The notes below the pieces were generated by a model. The model did not search any database, was not told where the DNA came from, and saw nothing but the letters and a program-made list of their open reading frames with translations. A stretch of DNA of 64,000 nucleotides, from NCBI GenBank assembly GCA_031769625.1, contig JAUIMM010000017.1, forward strand, positions 62,001 to 126,000, read 5' to 3'. Position 1 is the first letter of the stretch. Every line of letters starts with the position of its first letter. Shown piece after piece: positions 44,401 through 52,981 of this stretch. A program made the position numbers and the translations under genes. The DNA is from Taudactylus pleione. Lineage: Eukaryota; Chordata; Amphibia; Anura; Myobatrachidae.

Positions 44401-45967
44401 GTAAGTATAGGAAAAAAAGCAGTTTTGCACAATTAATGCATTTAAAGATAATAAGGGTCATTTACAAATATAATAAAAAGATGGTCAACTATCATTTTAT
44501 GATGAGAGGACATCGCTCAGCCTCTCCACATGGTGAGCACTGTGGCATTACCTGCTTTATTTAGCTAGTGAAATAACTGCAATCACACTGCACCCATATG
44601 TAGTAAGTGATTTCATGTACATTATTATATTGAGTCCAGCCACTGCCAACATGGAACTCCGGAGAGCTAAGTATTGAACATGGGTGCAGGGTGTATGGTC
44701 AGCTCAGCTACTAGGGGGGCACATGCCCTTGATGCTGGTCTTGGGGGCACTGAGAACAGGCTGCTGAGCGGGGGCCTAAGGTACCTGGCTGTTAGTGTGG
44801 GTTTGGAGCTGCCCTGCAGAGACACAGAGCTGCAATCATTCTCATGTAGCGCCAATCGAGAGCCAATCAGAGCTCGTGGACCAGCTGCAAATCAGCAGCG
44901 GCTACCGGTCTGCAAGCTCTGATAGGCCCGTGACCGGTGTCTCATTAGAATGATGGTGGTGTTTGTTTCTCAAGGGCTGTGGACTGTTGTCTGCCAATGC
45001 AGGCATGTGGCCCCAAATCTTTAGCTGGAAAGCAAGCTTGCCAATGCGGCGTGCAGCTCCAACTTTTAGGGTGAGGGGCTTCAAATCCTGGGAACAAGGT
45101 GAGAGACTTCGGGGAAGGAAGGGGGACATAAATGTTTAAGGTGCATTATGGTGGGTTAATGTGTAAAGGGTATTACTGTGGCATAATGTGTAAGAGGGCA
45201 TTATTATGGCATAATGTGTAAGGGGCATTACTGTGGCATAATGTGTAAGGGGTATTAAGGTGGCTTACTGTCTAAGGGGCATTAGTGTGGCATAATGTGT
45301 TGTGGGCATTACTGTGTTGCGTAATGTAATACATGAAACCACACACCCTTTTCAGGAGTGCACATGCATTGCACGTAAAAAAATTTCTTCTTTGTTGTTT
45401 TTTTGGGGGGAGGGGCCAAAATACTGCCTTCCCGCGGGTGAGAAAAATCCTAGTTTTGGCCCTGGTATGGTTTGGGCCCCAGTAGACTTTGCAGCCTACA
45501 ATATATGCACCGCACACCCCGCACCCTTTATAGAGAGGCCACTGAGCAGAACCACACTACACTAGTCTGTGCTATCAGCGGATCCATAGATACATGTCAC
45601 ATCTTACTTTTTTCTAACACTTTTAGCTTTTATGAATTTGAAATCAGATTTTAGTACATGGATGTTTATTTGTCTCTTCTTCCTGTAGCCCACCATTGAA
45701 CACAGCTCCCGAGGATGTAACATCGAGGAGATGGAAGCAGCAGAGGCTCAGATAACACCACTGAGCTCAATGGACCAGGAGCTGTTCAGAGGGTTCTCAT
45801 ATGTGGGCTCCAACTGGAGGACCTTCCCCAGAACACCAGCCTTCCACCTGCATGGAGCGAGATGGCCTAACACCTGGAAGATGGTTATGGAACGAAGAGA
45901 TGGTTTTAAGCTGATGGTTTTCGTATTCATGTTTATATTTTATGTGTATATTCTCTATATAAGTTAA
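29104..45967 (+). CDS. PKC-related AGC serine/threonine kinase gene, 8 exons (~503 aa)
   Basis: Protein kinase of the AGC class, closest in motifs to novel PKCs but without C1 or C2 domains. Exons: 29104-29497, 39704-39804, 40640-40810, 41005-41096, 41929-41991, 42205-42343, 44128-44400 and 45689-45967; all junctions are GT-AG and keep one frame. Residues 1-131 are a basic, Lys/Arg/Glu/Ser-rich tail with several NLS-like clusters. The kinase domain follows: GQGSFGK (159-165), AVK with Lys181, Glu199, HRDLKPDN (273-280), DFG (293-295), GTPGYMAPE (312-320), VDWYSFG, RRLG. The C-tail keeps a turn-motif TP (434-435) and the hydrophobic motif FRGFSY (444-449). Oddities: the activation-loop Thr position is Ala309 with Thr308 beside it, the segment after FTG is ~14 residues shorter than in PKC, and the protein ends in ~18 hydrophobic residues. 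Frogs have many such PKC-delta/theta-like genes (recalled). Looks functional. Confidence 0.85.
30209..30400. mobile_element. MITE with GGGCTCTATTCAGCAA end, copy 2
   Basis: Closely matches 17339-17540 over CTCTATTCAGCAA, AATGCGGATATGAG, TTATCTTCTCC and AGTATCACACTGTAGAG. Right edge approximate. Confidence 0.65.
30836..31556. repeat. GC-rich minisatellite, ~34-bp unit
   Basis: From about 31200 the unit CCCAGTAATGGTGTCCCCAG plus TAGTAGTAGCTCCCC recurs about nine times. The left part is a more degenerate version (CAGTAGTGGTCCCCCTTATG). It explains the Gly/Tyr/Trp/His-rich minus-strand frame, which is not a gene. Confidence 0.92.
31557..31907. other. No feature recognised in intron
   Basis: Unique-looking intronic sequence. 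Confidence 0.4.
31908..32440. repeat. (CTAT)n microsatellite split by a MITE
   Basis: TATC/CTAT arrays at 31908-32110 and 32334-32440 on either side of the insertion at 32115-32333. Confidence 0.92.
32115..32333. mobile_element. MITE with CATACCTCCCAAC ends
   Basis: Left CATACCTCCCAACCAAATGC, right (other strand) CATACCTCCCAACATTCTAA. Interior TGGGACTGTCCCGCTGTCCCA. Duplication unreadable in the surrounding microsatellite. Confidence 0.82.
32641..32742. repeat. Dispersed repeat F, copy 2
   Basis: Counterpart of 22150-22260. It ends CTGTTGGCGGCCCTGCC. Confidence 0.7.
32743..33069. other. No feature recognised in intron
   Basis: Unique-looking intronic sequence. Confidence 0.4.
33070..33212. 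repeat. Dispersed repeat E, copy 2
   Basis: Counterpart of 18190-18330, in the same orientation. Confidence 0.8.
33330..33728. mobile_element. Harbinger-like MITE, TTA duplication
   Basis: Inverted termini AGGCCCCCATACAtCA/(other strand) AGGCCCCCATACAACA with TTA at 33327-33329 and 33729-33731. The 399-bp interior is built of repeated GATTGCA/TGCAATC motifs, giving strong self-complementarity. Confidence 0.92.
33736..33877. mobile_element. Hairpin MITE
   Basis: Nearly complete palindrome: TGCTCTGCTCCTAGGG...ATGATTGCAG...CACCTGTGCTGAA on the left pairs with TTCAGCACAGGTG...CTGCAATCAT...CCAGGAGCAGAGTA on the right. The loop is ~20 bp. It sits 7 bp from the previous element. Confidence 0.88.
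33903..34916. mobile_element. CATACTTGCC-end MITE, copy 4, interrupted
   Basis: CATACTTACCGAC at the left and CATACTTGTCTACTCTCCCA (other strand) at the right. A perfect 8-bp duplication CGTTGGAG lies at 33895-33902 and 34917-34924. The 654-bp insertion at 34197-34850 splits it. Confidence 0.9.
34197..34850. mobile_element. 654-bp insertion with inverted arms and direct repeat
   Basis: Target duplication CTAGTCTTGCGGGGT at 34182-34196 and 34849-34863 (two bases may be chance). The left arm 34197-34344 is the inverse of 34619-34767 with two substitutions and a small indel. A 52-bp segment starting GCACCTGAGTGATATTACTG occurs at 34425-34476 and again at the right edge, 34799-34850. A retro-insertion with 5' inversion, or a Penelope-like partial tandem, would produce this. 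No coding sequence found. Confidence 0.85.
35171..36038. mobile_element. Harbinger-like MITE with TAA duplication, interrupted
   Basis: GGGCCTGAAACAGCATGGAT left, (other strand) AGGCCTGTTTCATTATATAT right. TAA at 35168-35170 and 36039-36041. It contains the 340-bp insertion at 35474-35813. Confidence 0.82.
35474..35813. mobile_element. 340-bp insertion with 16-bp duplication
   Basis: CAATTCCTGAGACAGG (35458-35473) and CAATTCCTGGGACAGG (35814-35829) flank it. Duplication length suggests a retroelement. The interior has the short repeat GGAAAGATTC and a TA run but no coding motif. Confidence 0.65.
36042..36498. other. No feature recognised in intron
   Basis: Unique-looking intronic sequence. 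Confidence 0.4.
36507..36967. mobile_element. hAT-like element with CAGGGCC ends
   Basis: Termini CAGGGCCAGCTCGAGG and (other strand) CAGGGCCGGCACGAGG. 8-bp duplications CATGTTAC/CATGTTGC at 36499-36506 and 36968-36975 (one mismatch). Confidence 0.88.
37126..37470. mobile_element. Dispersed repeat G, copy 1 (probable DNA element)
   Basis: Shares AAGGGCCCACC-GGGGAATGC, GCCAGCC, GGCTTGGCTAAC, GGGCAGTGGG-CCCACC and TGTGGGCCAGTCC with 53866-54175. Confidence 0.72.
37475..38425. other. No gene; degenerate AT/C-rich tandem sequence
   Basis: 37900-38220 contains loosely repeated AATAAAT and CCCCATCC blocks (weak ~60-bp periodicity). No exon recognised. Confidence 0.45.
38430..38492. repeat. (TA)n microsatellite
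   Basis: TA run with a few GTATA/CATA interruptions. Confidence 0.95.
38500..39051. other. No feature recognised in intron
   Basis: Unique-looking intronic sequence. Confidence 0.4.
39052..39654. mobile_element. MITE with GCTCTATTTA ends, 50 bp before kinase exon 2
   Basis: Left AAGCTCTATTTACTACTAT, right (other strand) GGGCTCTATTTATTATCAT. TAA at 39049-39051 and 39655-39657. It ends only 49 bp upstream of the exon 2 acceptor. Confidence 0.88.
39704..39804 (+). CDS. Kinase gene exon 2 (glycine-rich loop)
   Basis: Acceptor TTTTTTATCCCTATAAG; donor GAAG|GTAAGT. After completing a split Gly codon it reads [20 protein letters not shown] and [13 protein letters not shown], ending phase 0 after the Lys of the loop. 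Confidence 0.92.
39940..40307. mobile_element. hAT-like MITE in kinase intron 2
   Basis: Termini CAGGGCCAGATTAAGG and (other strand) CAGGGCCGGATTAAAGG. A perfect 8-bp duplication CAGTGGGG at 39932-39939 and 40308-40315. Confidence 0.92.
40640..40810 (+). CDS. Kinase gene exon 3 (ATP Lys and helix C)
   Basis: Phase 0 on both sides (CCTGTAG|G, ACG|GTACAG). Encodes [20 protein letters not shown] with Lys181, then FVERRVLEV with Glu199 and [12 protein letters not shown]. Confidence 0.93.
41005..41096 (+). CDS. Kinase gene exon 4 (hinge)
   Basis: [20 protein letters not shown], then [18 protein letters not shown] is the hinge and helix D of the ATP pocket. Donor AAC|GTAAGC, phase 2. Confidence 0.92.
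41929..41991 (+). CDS. Kinase gene exon 5 (helix E)
   Basis: [20 protein letters not shown] after completing a Thr codon. It ends within the HRD Arg codon (CG|GTAATT). Confidence 0.92.
42205..42343 (+). CDS. Kinase gene exon 6 (catalytic and activation loops)
   Basis: Completes Arg and reads [17 protein letters not shown] and [13 protein letters not shown]. Donor GAG|GTGAGG, phase 0. The PDK1-type activation Thr three residues before GTP is Ala here; Thr308 is one residue earlier. Confidence 0.94.
42578..43108. mobile_element. Harbinger-like MITE in kinase intron 6
   Basis: GGGCCTAAGTCAGAGGTG left, (other strand) GGGCCTGATTCTGAATTG right. TAT at 42575-42577 and 43109-43111. Confidence 0.9.
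43109..44127 (+). other. Rest of kinase intron 6; no exon seen
   Basis: A 161-codon frame at 43112-43597 begins 3 bp after the MITE, has no recognisable domain and no role in the kinase frame. 43600-43930 has CATCGAT/ATCGATGG inverted motifs, probably a decayed MITE. Confidence 0.5.
44128..44400 (+). CDS. Kinase gene exon 7 (C-lobe)
   Basis: [20 protein letters not shown], then [33 protein letters not shown] and DWVSLEAL. The helix-G region between FTG and AKDI is shortened compared with PKC. Donor CCA|GTAAGT, phase 0. Confidence 0.93.
44401..45688 (+). other. Kinase intron 7
   Basis: Holds a minisatellite at 45139-45318; no exon recognised. Confidence 0.7.
45139..45318. repeat. Minisatellite, ~33-bp unit
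   Basis: Five to six copies of TGTGGCATAATGTGTAAGGG plus GCATTAC in kinase intron 7. The complement occurs at 59340-59530. Confidence 0.85.
45689..45967 (+). CDS. Kinase gene exon 8 (AGC C-tail and hydrophobic end)
   Basis: Acceptor TCTTCTTCCTGTAG. Starts PTIEHSSRG and contains [18 protein letters not shown], matching the turn and hydrophobic motifs of novel PKCs. [10 protein letters not shown] follows, and the frame ends with [18 protein letters not shown] and TAA. The last part may be a tail anchor, or 3' sequence not used if splicing differs. Confidence 0.82.
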   Translation, partial: PTIEHSSRGCNIEEMEAAEAQITPLSSMDQELFRGFSYVGSNWRTFPRTPAFHLHGARWPNTWKMVMERRDGFKLMVFVFMFIFYVYILYIS

Positions 45968-46033
45968 GAGTATAATTTTAACACATTTTCTTTTCTATTC
46001 TTCTGAGGTCACCTCTGAGGATGTGCTCTACAG

Positions 46034-46088
46034 ATTATGTCACCACCTCCCAGCAGGAATAGTCTAGACTTCTCGCTGGATGAAGAAG
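46034..46088 (+). other. Possible additional kinase exon
   Basis: Acceptor-like CTCTACAG and donor-like GAAG|GTAAAT bound 55 nt reading IMSPPPSRNSLDFSLDEE plus one base. A frame-compatible donor in exon 8 is not convincing, so this may be 3' UTR or chance. Confidence 0.2.
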
Positions 46089-46199
46089 GTAAATTCTAAG
46101 AGGGCTCATGTCTGTCACTCAGCAAATCAGTTGATTGATGCTGATGATAATATTGAACTTTGAGTTTTTATAGTCAGCTCCTCTATGAAAGTGTCTTAA

Positions 46200-46484
46200 T
46201 TATTAAATTCATACACAGCCATGGTTGTTCATGAGATCTCTGTTGGCATTTTAATATAGAGTACCCCATACTTCAATCTCTGTAATTCAAAATCAGGCCC
46301 CATATCTCTGATAACATTATAATGTAGAATATTCCCCTCCTTACCAATCTCTGCAATAATGCTAAATGAGACCGTAGATCTCTAGCAGCACAATATAATA
46401 TACATAATATAATACAGCATAATATAATTTAAATCTACCCTCTATATAATATAATATAAAATCAGATCTCTGAAATAATTATGA
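46200..46484. repeat. Degenerate tandem AT-rich sequence
   Basis: Loosely repeated ATCTCTG-AATAAT-CCCCAT blocks and a TAATA run at 46390-46450. Similar in style to 51760-52350. Confidence 0.45.
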
Positions 46485-46492
46485 GACTGAGC

Positions 46493-46843
46493 CAGGGCCG
46501 TTTCTAGAGAGGAGGGGGCCCGTGTGCAGTCTCCGACACGGGCCCCCTCCTCTCCGCCTGGCGGCCGGCAGCGCACTGAGCTGTTCGCGGCCAGCGCTGG
46601 AGTTATAGACTTTGGGCACTGCAGCGGCGTCCATTTTCCCTGTACTGCGCCTGCGCGAACAACGGGAAAATGGCCAACGTGGCCATTTTCCAGTCGTTTT
46701 ACAGCGCAGGACGCCCGCACCGACGTGGGACTCCGGAGAGGTACGTAATATTATGGGTGCAGGGTGTGCGGTGCGTGGCCCCTTTGGACCCAGGGGGCTA
46801 TGTTCCCCGCAAACACCCTGCACCCATTATAGATACGCCCCTG
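46493..46843. mobile_element. hAT-like non-autonomous element, copy B
   Basis: Same family as 350-1107 without the nested MITE. Ends CAGGGCCGTTTCTAGAG and (other strand) CAGGGGCGTATCTATAAT. A perfect 8-bp duplication GACTGAGC at 46485-46492 and 46844-46851. Confidence 0.93.
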
Positions 46844-46851
46844 GACTGAGC

Positions 46852-47301
46852 CACTCCCAAAAGTTTATTGGTATAATTATTATGGAATTAGATCACATAT
46901 CTGTAGGATGAAACAATTAAATAACTTGCCCCTCCTGTGGTGTCTTGCTGTCTGTCTGTGCACTGTACAGGCCATGTGACAGCAGCCTGCACTCTGATTA
47001 GTGGATAGTTTCAGACATTCACTAATTAAAGTATGGAGACCTCCAGCTACTCCATCTTGTGAATGACCAGCACCATCCACCAATCAGTTTGCTACTGTGT
47101 AAGATGATCTCATACCCAGTCACTGTGCAGCCACACAATGTATGACTGAACTTGGGGAAGGGGATGGCCTATCCCATTTGGTTACGCGCCTGCTGTCTAT
47201 GTGATATTAGGTAATGCAGGATAGGGAATATTTTATCTCACATACTGATTAAATGAGTAAATGAACAATAACATCCTGTGCATCCCTTGCTTCATCATAT
47301 A
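46852..47301. other. No feature recognised
   Basis: Unique-looking sequence downstream of the kinase gene. Confidence 0.4.
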
Positions 47302-47854
47302 GGGGCCTATTCATCATCACTTAATTTCTACAAAAGCAGGGGAAATGAACATTTTCACCTGCAATTGTAGAAATTAAGTTATCGGGCCATTCATCAAGAA
47401 GGTATCTGTGATATCTCCTGCTTACCTTCCTCTTGCTGAATGGGTCACTGTCCCCATACACTAGTATGGGGTCAGAATTAATCAAGCTCCGAAAATACAA
47501 TATTTTACGGGCTTGAGTGCGGGAGCATTCGCCATCTTTAGATGACAAGTGCTCCGGCTCCAGCCTTGCAACAGTCCCGGATAGCGAAGAGGGTTCTTTT
47601 GGATCCCTCCACCCCTGTTCGACTCCTTTCTCCAGACGACGGGACTCTTGTGCGCATACGTAACCTGTAGGTTACGCATGTGCACTTGTCTCACTGCTCT
47701 GAAAGCAACAGTGAAACAGTTCGGGGAGACAGCTGATTTTCGGATCAGCTGTCTCCACGCTGGAGCAATGATGAATTGCTCCAGCGCTTGCATCGAGTTA
47801 GAATGTTAATTATCTGGGTCCGAACCCCGATAATTAATATCATGAATAGTCACA
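47302..47854. mobile_element. Probable MITE with GGGGCCTATTCATCA end
   Basis: Left end GGGGCCTATTCATCATCAC. The right end around TCATGAATAGTCAC is decayed. The interior has paired AATTTCTACAA...TTGTAGAAATT (47321-47374). Confidence 0.65.
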
Positions 47855-48058
47855 ATATGAGAGATCTAATGATGAAGGTGCTGGGTATAGAAATAAGACA
47901 TATTGGCAGGAGATGACAATGCATGTTGGAGGTCTTCTGCATCCATAGTGCAGGATCACACAGCAACAAACAGAATAAGATACTGTATGTAGTGTGTGTG
48001 TGTTTTTTACCATAGAAAACACACATTAAAGTCTTACTTTTTTTTTGTTATTATACAG

Positions 48059-48201
48059 CACTTCAGAGCCATGATGAAGAAAAGAAGAACATGTTTCTGT
48101 TTTTAGAATTTTTAAAACATGTTTATATTTTTAGTATTTTTACATTTACTATTATTATTTCATTGTTATTATTATTCCTATTATTTTTATTATCATTTTA
48201 A
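48059..48201 (+). other. Possible terminal exon
   Basis: A strong acceptor (TTACTTTTTTTTTGTTATTATACAG split over 48035-48058) precedes a frame ALQSHDEEKKNMFLFLEF that continues into a long hydrophobic run before TAA. It is phase-compatible with the block at 46034. T-rich DNA encodes hydrophobic residues by default, so the run alone proves nothing. Confidence 0.18.
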
Positions 48202-48229
48202 CTATTATTACTACTATTATTATTATTGC

Positions 48230-50157
48230 TAAGGGGAAGGGTTAAGGGGAGATTTAATTGGGGATAGATGAGTTAGGATGGAACTAATAATAATAATAAT
48301 AATAATAATAATATTAAAAAAAAGAAACATCAAAGGTGTGTGACTGGCCGGCTATTTAGGGGAGGTGGAGGCCGGGTTTTATTATTATTATTATTATTAT
48401 TATTACTTCTACTACTATGGCTATTATTGCTAAAGGGAGGGCTTAAGGTGAGAGTTAATAGGGGAGAGAGGAGTTAGGGGACCAGGGGAGAAGAGAGATT
48501 ATTTAAACTAATAGCAATAATTGTAATAATAATAAACATCAAAGGAGTGTGACAGGCCGGCTATTTAGGGGCAGTGGAGGCCGGGTTTTATTATTATTAT
48601 TACTACTGCTATTTTTGCTATAGGGAAGGGTTAAGGGGAGAGTGAATAGGGGAGAGATGAGTTAGGGGGGACCAGGGGAGAAGAGAGATTATTTAAACTA
48701 ATAACAATAATAATAGTAAACATTAAAGGAGTGTGACTGGCCGGCTATATAGGGGTGGTGGAGGCCGAGTTTTATTATTGTTATTATTTTAATTATTACT
48801 ACTACTGCTATTATTGCTGAAGGAAGGGTTTAAGGGGAGAGTGAATAGGGGAGAGAGGAGGTATGGGGGGCCAAGGGAGAAGAGAGATTATTTAAACTAA
48901 TAACAATAATTATAATAAACATCAAAGGAGTGTGACAGGCCGGCTATTTAGGGGAGGTGGAGGCCGGGTTTTATTATTATTATAATTACTTCTACTACTA
49001 TGGCTATTATTGCTAAAGTGAGGGCTAAAGGGGAGAGTTAATAGGGGAGAGAGGAGTTAGGGGGGACCATGGGAGAAGAGAGATTATTTAAACTAATAAC
49101 AATAATAATAGTAAACATTAAAGGAGAGTGACTGGCCGGCTATATAGGGGTGGTGGAGGCCGAGTTTTATTATTGTCATTATTTTAATTATTACTACTAC
49201 TACTGCTATTATTGCTGAAGGAAGGGTTTAAGAGGAGAGTGAATATGGGAGAGAGGAGTTAGGGGGCGCCAGGGCAGAAGAGAGATTATTTAAACTAATA
49301 TCAATGATTATAATAATAAACTTCAAAAGGAGTGTGACAGGCCGGCTATTTTGGGGCGATGTAGGCCGGTTGCTGCTGCTGCTATTATTGCTGAAGGGAG
49401 GGGTTAAGGAGAGAGTGAATAGTGGAGAGAAGAGTTATGGGGGGCCAAGGGAGGAGAGATTAGTTAAACTAATAACAATACTTATAATAATAATAATAAT
49501 AAACATCAAAGGAGTGTGACTGGCCGGCTATTTAGGGGAGGTGGAGGCCGGGTTTTATTATTATTACTATTACTACTGCTATTATTGCTGAAGGGAGGGG
49601 TTAAGGGTAGATTGAATAGGGGAGAGAGGAGTTAGGGGAGAAGAGAGATTATTTAAAGAAACTAATAATTATAATAATAAACATCAAAGGAGTGTGACAG
49701 GCTGGCTATTTAGGGGAGGTTGAGGCCGGGTTTCATTATTATTACTTCTACTAATGCTATTATTGCTGAAGGGAGGGGTTAAAGGGAGAATGAATAGGGA
49801 AGAGAGAAGTTAGGGGGTCCAGGGGAGAAGAGAGATTATTTAAACTAATAACTATAATAATAATAATAATAATAAATATCAAAGGCGTGTGACTGGCCGG
49901 CTATTTAGGGGTGGTGGAGGCCGGGTTTTACCTAAAACATGGTACAGATGTGTCCATATAAAAATAAAACCTACAGTTTGTGTTTTAGTTATTTACAAAA
50001 AAATTGACAGTACATATCTCTGTTACTGTCATTATTGTTATTACTATTATTATTGCAATTATTATTGTTAGCATATGAAAGAAATATGACCGCATGTTAA
50101 GGGTAGATTGAATAGGAGAGAGATGAGTTAGGGGGACCAAGGGAAAAGAGAGAAGAA
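48230..50157. repeat. Satellite array, nine ~194-bp units in a dimeric pattern
   Basis: Diagnostic TGACTGGCCGG/TGACAGGCCGG occurs at 48341, 48550, 48734, 48933, 49129, 49335, 49518, 49695 and 49890, spacing 177-209 bp. Each unit continues CTATTTAGGGG, GGTGGAGGCCGGGTTTT, a (TTA)n tract, GGGTTAAGGGGAGAG and AGAGAGATTATTTAAACTAA. The T/A at the fourth diagnostic base alternates without exception. A decayed partial unit lies at 50036-50157. Confidence 0.95.
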
Positions 50158-50159
50158 CT

Positions 50160-50560
50160 TGGATTTGTTCCCTATGATGGAGTAAAAGGAGTAATAGCTA
50201 GAGAGAGAAGAAGTAGGATAGGCAGGGTTAGAAGGTGGCAGGTAGAGATTTCCTATCTGATAGATTCTATGTTGGAGGTGAATAGATGACAAAGTCAGAG
50301 GCAGATAGGGGAGGAGATATAGGTAGGGAAGGAGATATAGGAGTGTGGGAAGGCAGAGAAGGTGGTGATGAGACACTGGTAGTTGGAGGATTTGGAGGAG
50401 ATGAAAGCCTTGAAGAACACATCATCACCTGTTGAGTGAGTAGAAAAGAGGTCACCATAGTAGAGAGCTGTGGGAGAAAGCCAGGTTTTAGTGATGTTGA
50501 AGAGGAAGATAAATACATCTTGAATTGGGGCCATTTTATTATTAGCTATAAGTTTAAACT
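50160..50560 (-). pseudogene. Possible decayed LINE endonuclease fragment
   Basis: The minus-strand frame includes ITKTWLSPTALYYGDLFS, resembling the TETWL-P region of L2/CR1-like endonucleases. Short and degraded; class uncertain. Confidence 0.25.
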
Positions 50561-50582
50561 GTGTTATTTCCAGTATATACAC

Positions 50583-51456
50583 CATATATGATCTCTATCT
50601 CTCTATAATTATATATATGTTTTCTTTTTTTATTTATTATATACTTTATTGGGGATTTCCCTCTCTATGGGTTATATGGACTTACCTTACTAACACTATT
50701 CTCTATTTATAGTCATGGTTACTCAAACAATTTAGTACAGTACTGTATAATTTAATACAAAAATAGCAGCATTCAATGTGACATTTTATTACCTCACATT
50801 TCCAACTTTGTATCACTTTTTTTACGTGTTTATATATTTTTAATATTTTAATGTGTATGTTTTATACTGTATCAATAAAGGTTATATTTTAAGAGGAATT
50901 TCTCTCCTTTTTTCCATTCAAGTGTTCAGAATGGCAATTACAAAAAAATGTTTGGTCTGGGATCACTTGTTACATTATTTGGCGAATGGTAATAGTCAGG
51001 GTCTGGCAGCTTTTAGCCTGGGGGGAAAATACAAGCAAGTGGCCCTGGCTTTCTACCAGCTTACAGCAAAAGAAAAATAGGCACAAACCAGGCATATGGA
51101 AGTGTAACTGACACAGGGTAGTACGCATTTAGAGTGAATCTCCACTAATGGCTGAGGAGGCGTAACTGGGCTGTAATGAGCAATTTCATGTAGATAATGT
51201 TCAGTGAGGGCGTATTGATTGAACTGCAGCCACTGAGTTGGTCCTAAGTGTAAATACGCCCGGTGCATCTTCTGCAACAAGTGTAGTCTGATGTACGATG
51301 ATGATAATTAGCAAAAGCTAAACATATGCGTAGTGGTCAGGTGTACCACATGATGTACAACATACAAACGTGAGCGCTGGCACTGACACAAACCAGGACA
51401 AATCATAAATAATTAATAGTACGACTAATACATGGAGTTAGTAAAGTGCCACTCTA
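50583..51456. other. No gene recognised; one short frame after an acceptor-like tract
   Basis: 50931-51080 (+) encodes 49 residues from an ATG (MAITKKCLVWDHLLHYLANG...) following the pyrimidine tract CTCCTTTTTTCCATTCAAG. No domain recognised; likely chance. Confidence 0.3.
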
Positions 51457-51692
51457 TGGGGTCAATTCAATTAGTCGCAAGAGAAGAAAGCTTCAGTTGA
51501 AATGGTGTAGAAACGTCAGCAATGGCAGCTGAACTTGCCCAGTCCCGGCTCAATACCGCCCCAGACTTCAATTTTTTTGTACACAGCGCTGCAAATAAAA
51601 AGCTGCGTGTTCAGAGCCACCAAAACTGTGTTATATAGCTGCACTTACTCGCGGGGCAAGCCACCTCATGGCTAATTGAATCGACCCCTATA
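51457..51692. mobile_element. MITE with GGGGTCAATTCAATTAG ends
   Basis: Left TATGGGGTCAATTCAATTAG, right (other strand) TATAGGGGTCGATTCAATTA. 236 bp, non-coding. Confidence 0.85.
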
Positions 51693-51759
51693 GGTAAAAA
51701 TAAATAAGTATATTACTGGTAAAAGAAATAAATGATCATTCCCAATTTTTTATACATTA

Positions 51760-52350
51760 ACAAGTAGATCCCAAATCTGACACCACCCTTCCTCATTAAA
51801 AATTAGTTCCCAGATCTGACAGGTCAGTTCCCCTCCCTCTCTAGTTTAAAATCAGACCCCAGATCACACAGACTCCTTCAATTATGATCATACCCCATAC
51901 CTGACAACCTCCCCCACTCCTCCAATTATAATCAGACCCCAAACTTGACAACCCTTGACCCTCAATTGCAAACATACCCTGTACCTGACAATCACCCCTC
52001 CTTCCTCAATTACTTTATAATCAGTCTCAAACTTGACAACTTCCTCAATGTAAATAATACCCCAGAAATGCCCCCCAAGTCGAGCCCCGAACCATGTCAA
52101 AGAACTGCCTCTCCTAAACCTGATAACCCCTTCTTTTACCTCAATTAAAATCATGTCCCAGAACTGCCCCTAAATCTAACAACCCCTTCCCCTATATAAT
52201 CAGTGTAGAATCATATTCTACACTGTCCCCCCCCCACCCCCCGCAGACCTAACAACCTCCTCCTTCTCTGTCAATTGAAATCCTGTCAATTAACACCCCT
52301 ATAAGTGACAACCCCTCTTCCCCCTCAATTAAAATCATGCCCCAACTGCT
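51760..52350. repeat. Degenerate tandem repeat, ~60-bp unit
   Basis: Repeated TCAATTA-AATCA-CCCC-GAACT/ATCTGACAAC-CC blocks, about nine diverged units. Confidence 0.75.
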
Positions 52351-52981
52351 GATAAAAGATCAATATTAAATGAGACCTCAGTTCTATGGGGACTGCCCAA
52401 TACATATACATACCCTAGTTCAGGCTCCTGCTGCTGCAGTCCCTTCTGTGTTCTTCTGTTTCTCGCTCTTAACCTGAGCCTGATTGGCCACTTGCACTGT
52501 AGTTTCCATTGATTGTTGGATAGCTCCAGCCATCCACCAATCAGCATTTAGATACTCCCACAACTGTGATTGGTGGATGGCTAGCACCATCCACCAATCA
52601 ATAATGCTAGCAGCTTACAGTTTAGTGAGGCGGCAGCCGCTCAGGCTGCATCGCTGATTCGCTGCGTGTGCCTAGAGTGACAGTCTGACAGACTCTGGAC
52701 TGAAGTCTGGACATGACAGGCGCCGGTAGAAAGGCAGAGAATGTTGCTTGTCAGCTCTAATTGTTGCCTGGGAGCATCCTCTGCCTGCCTCATGGGCGTG
52801 CCCCTAAATCCTTAAAAGTGTATCGGCCAGGGGGCAGATGCCACCCTGCCCCCCCCGACTGTAGATGAGAACTAAATGGTGTAATATGACCACTGAAAGT
52901 GCTGCTTGTGACTACTATAAAAAGTATGTTCTTCTAAGTAGAGCTTTATAAAGTGTTTAAGCTTATATTAATGCATTGTAA
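52351..52981. other. No gene; local inverted motif
   Basis: CCATCCACCAATCA and TGATTGGTGGATGG around 52533-52600 form an inverted pair. Otherwise unrecognised. Confidence 0.45.

Noticed and set aside
45731..45967. A separate small gene starting at the internal Met
   Set aside because: The frame is the continuation of kinase exon 8, whose acceptor at 45688 places the exon start earlier.
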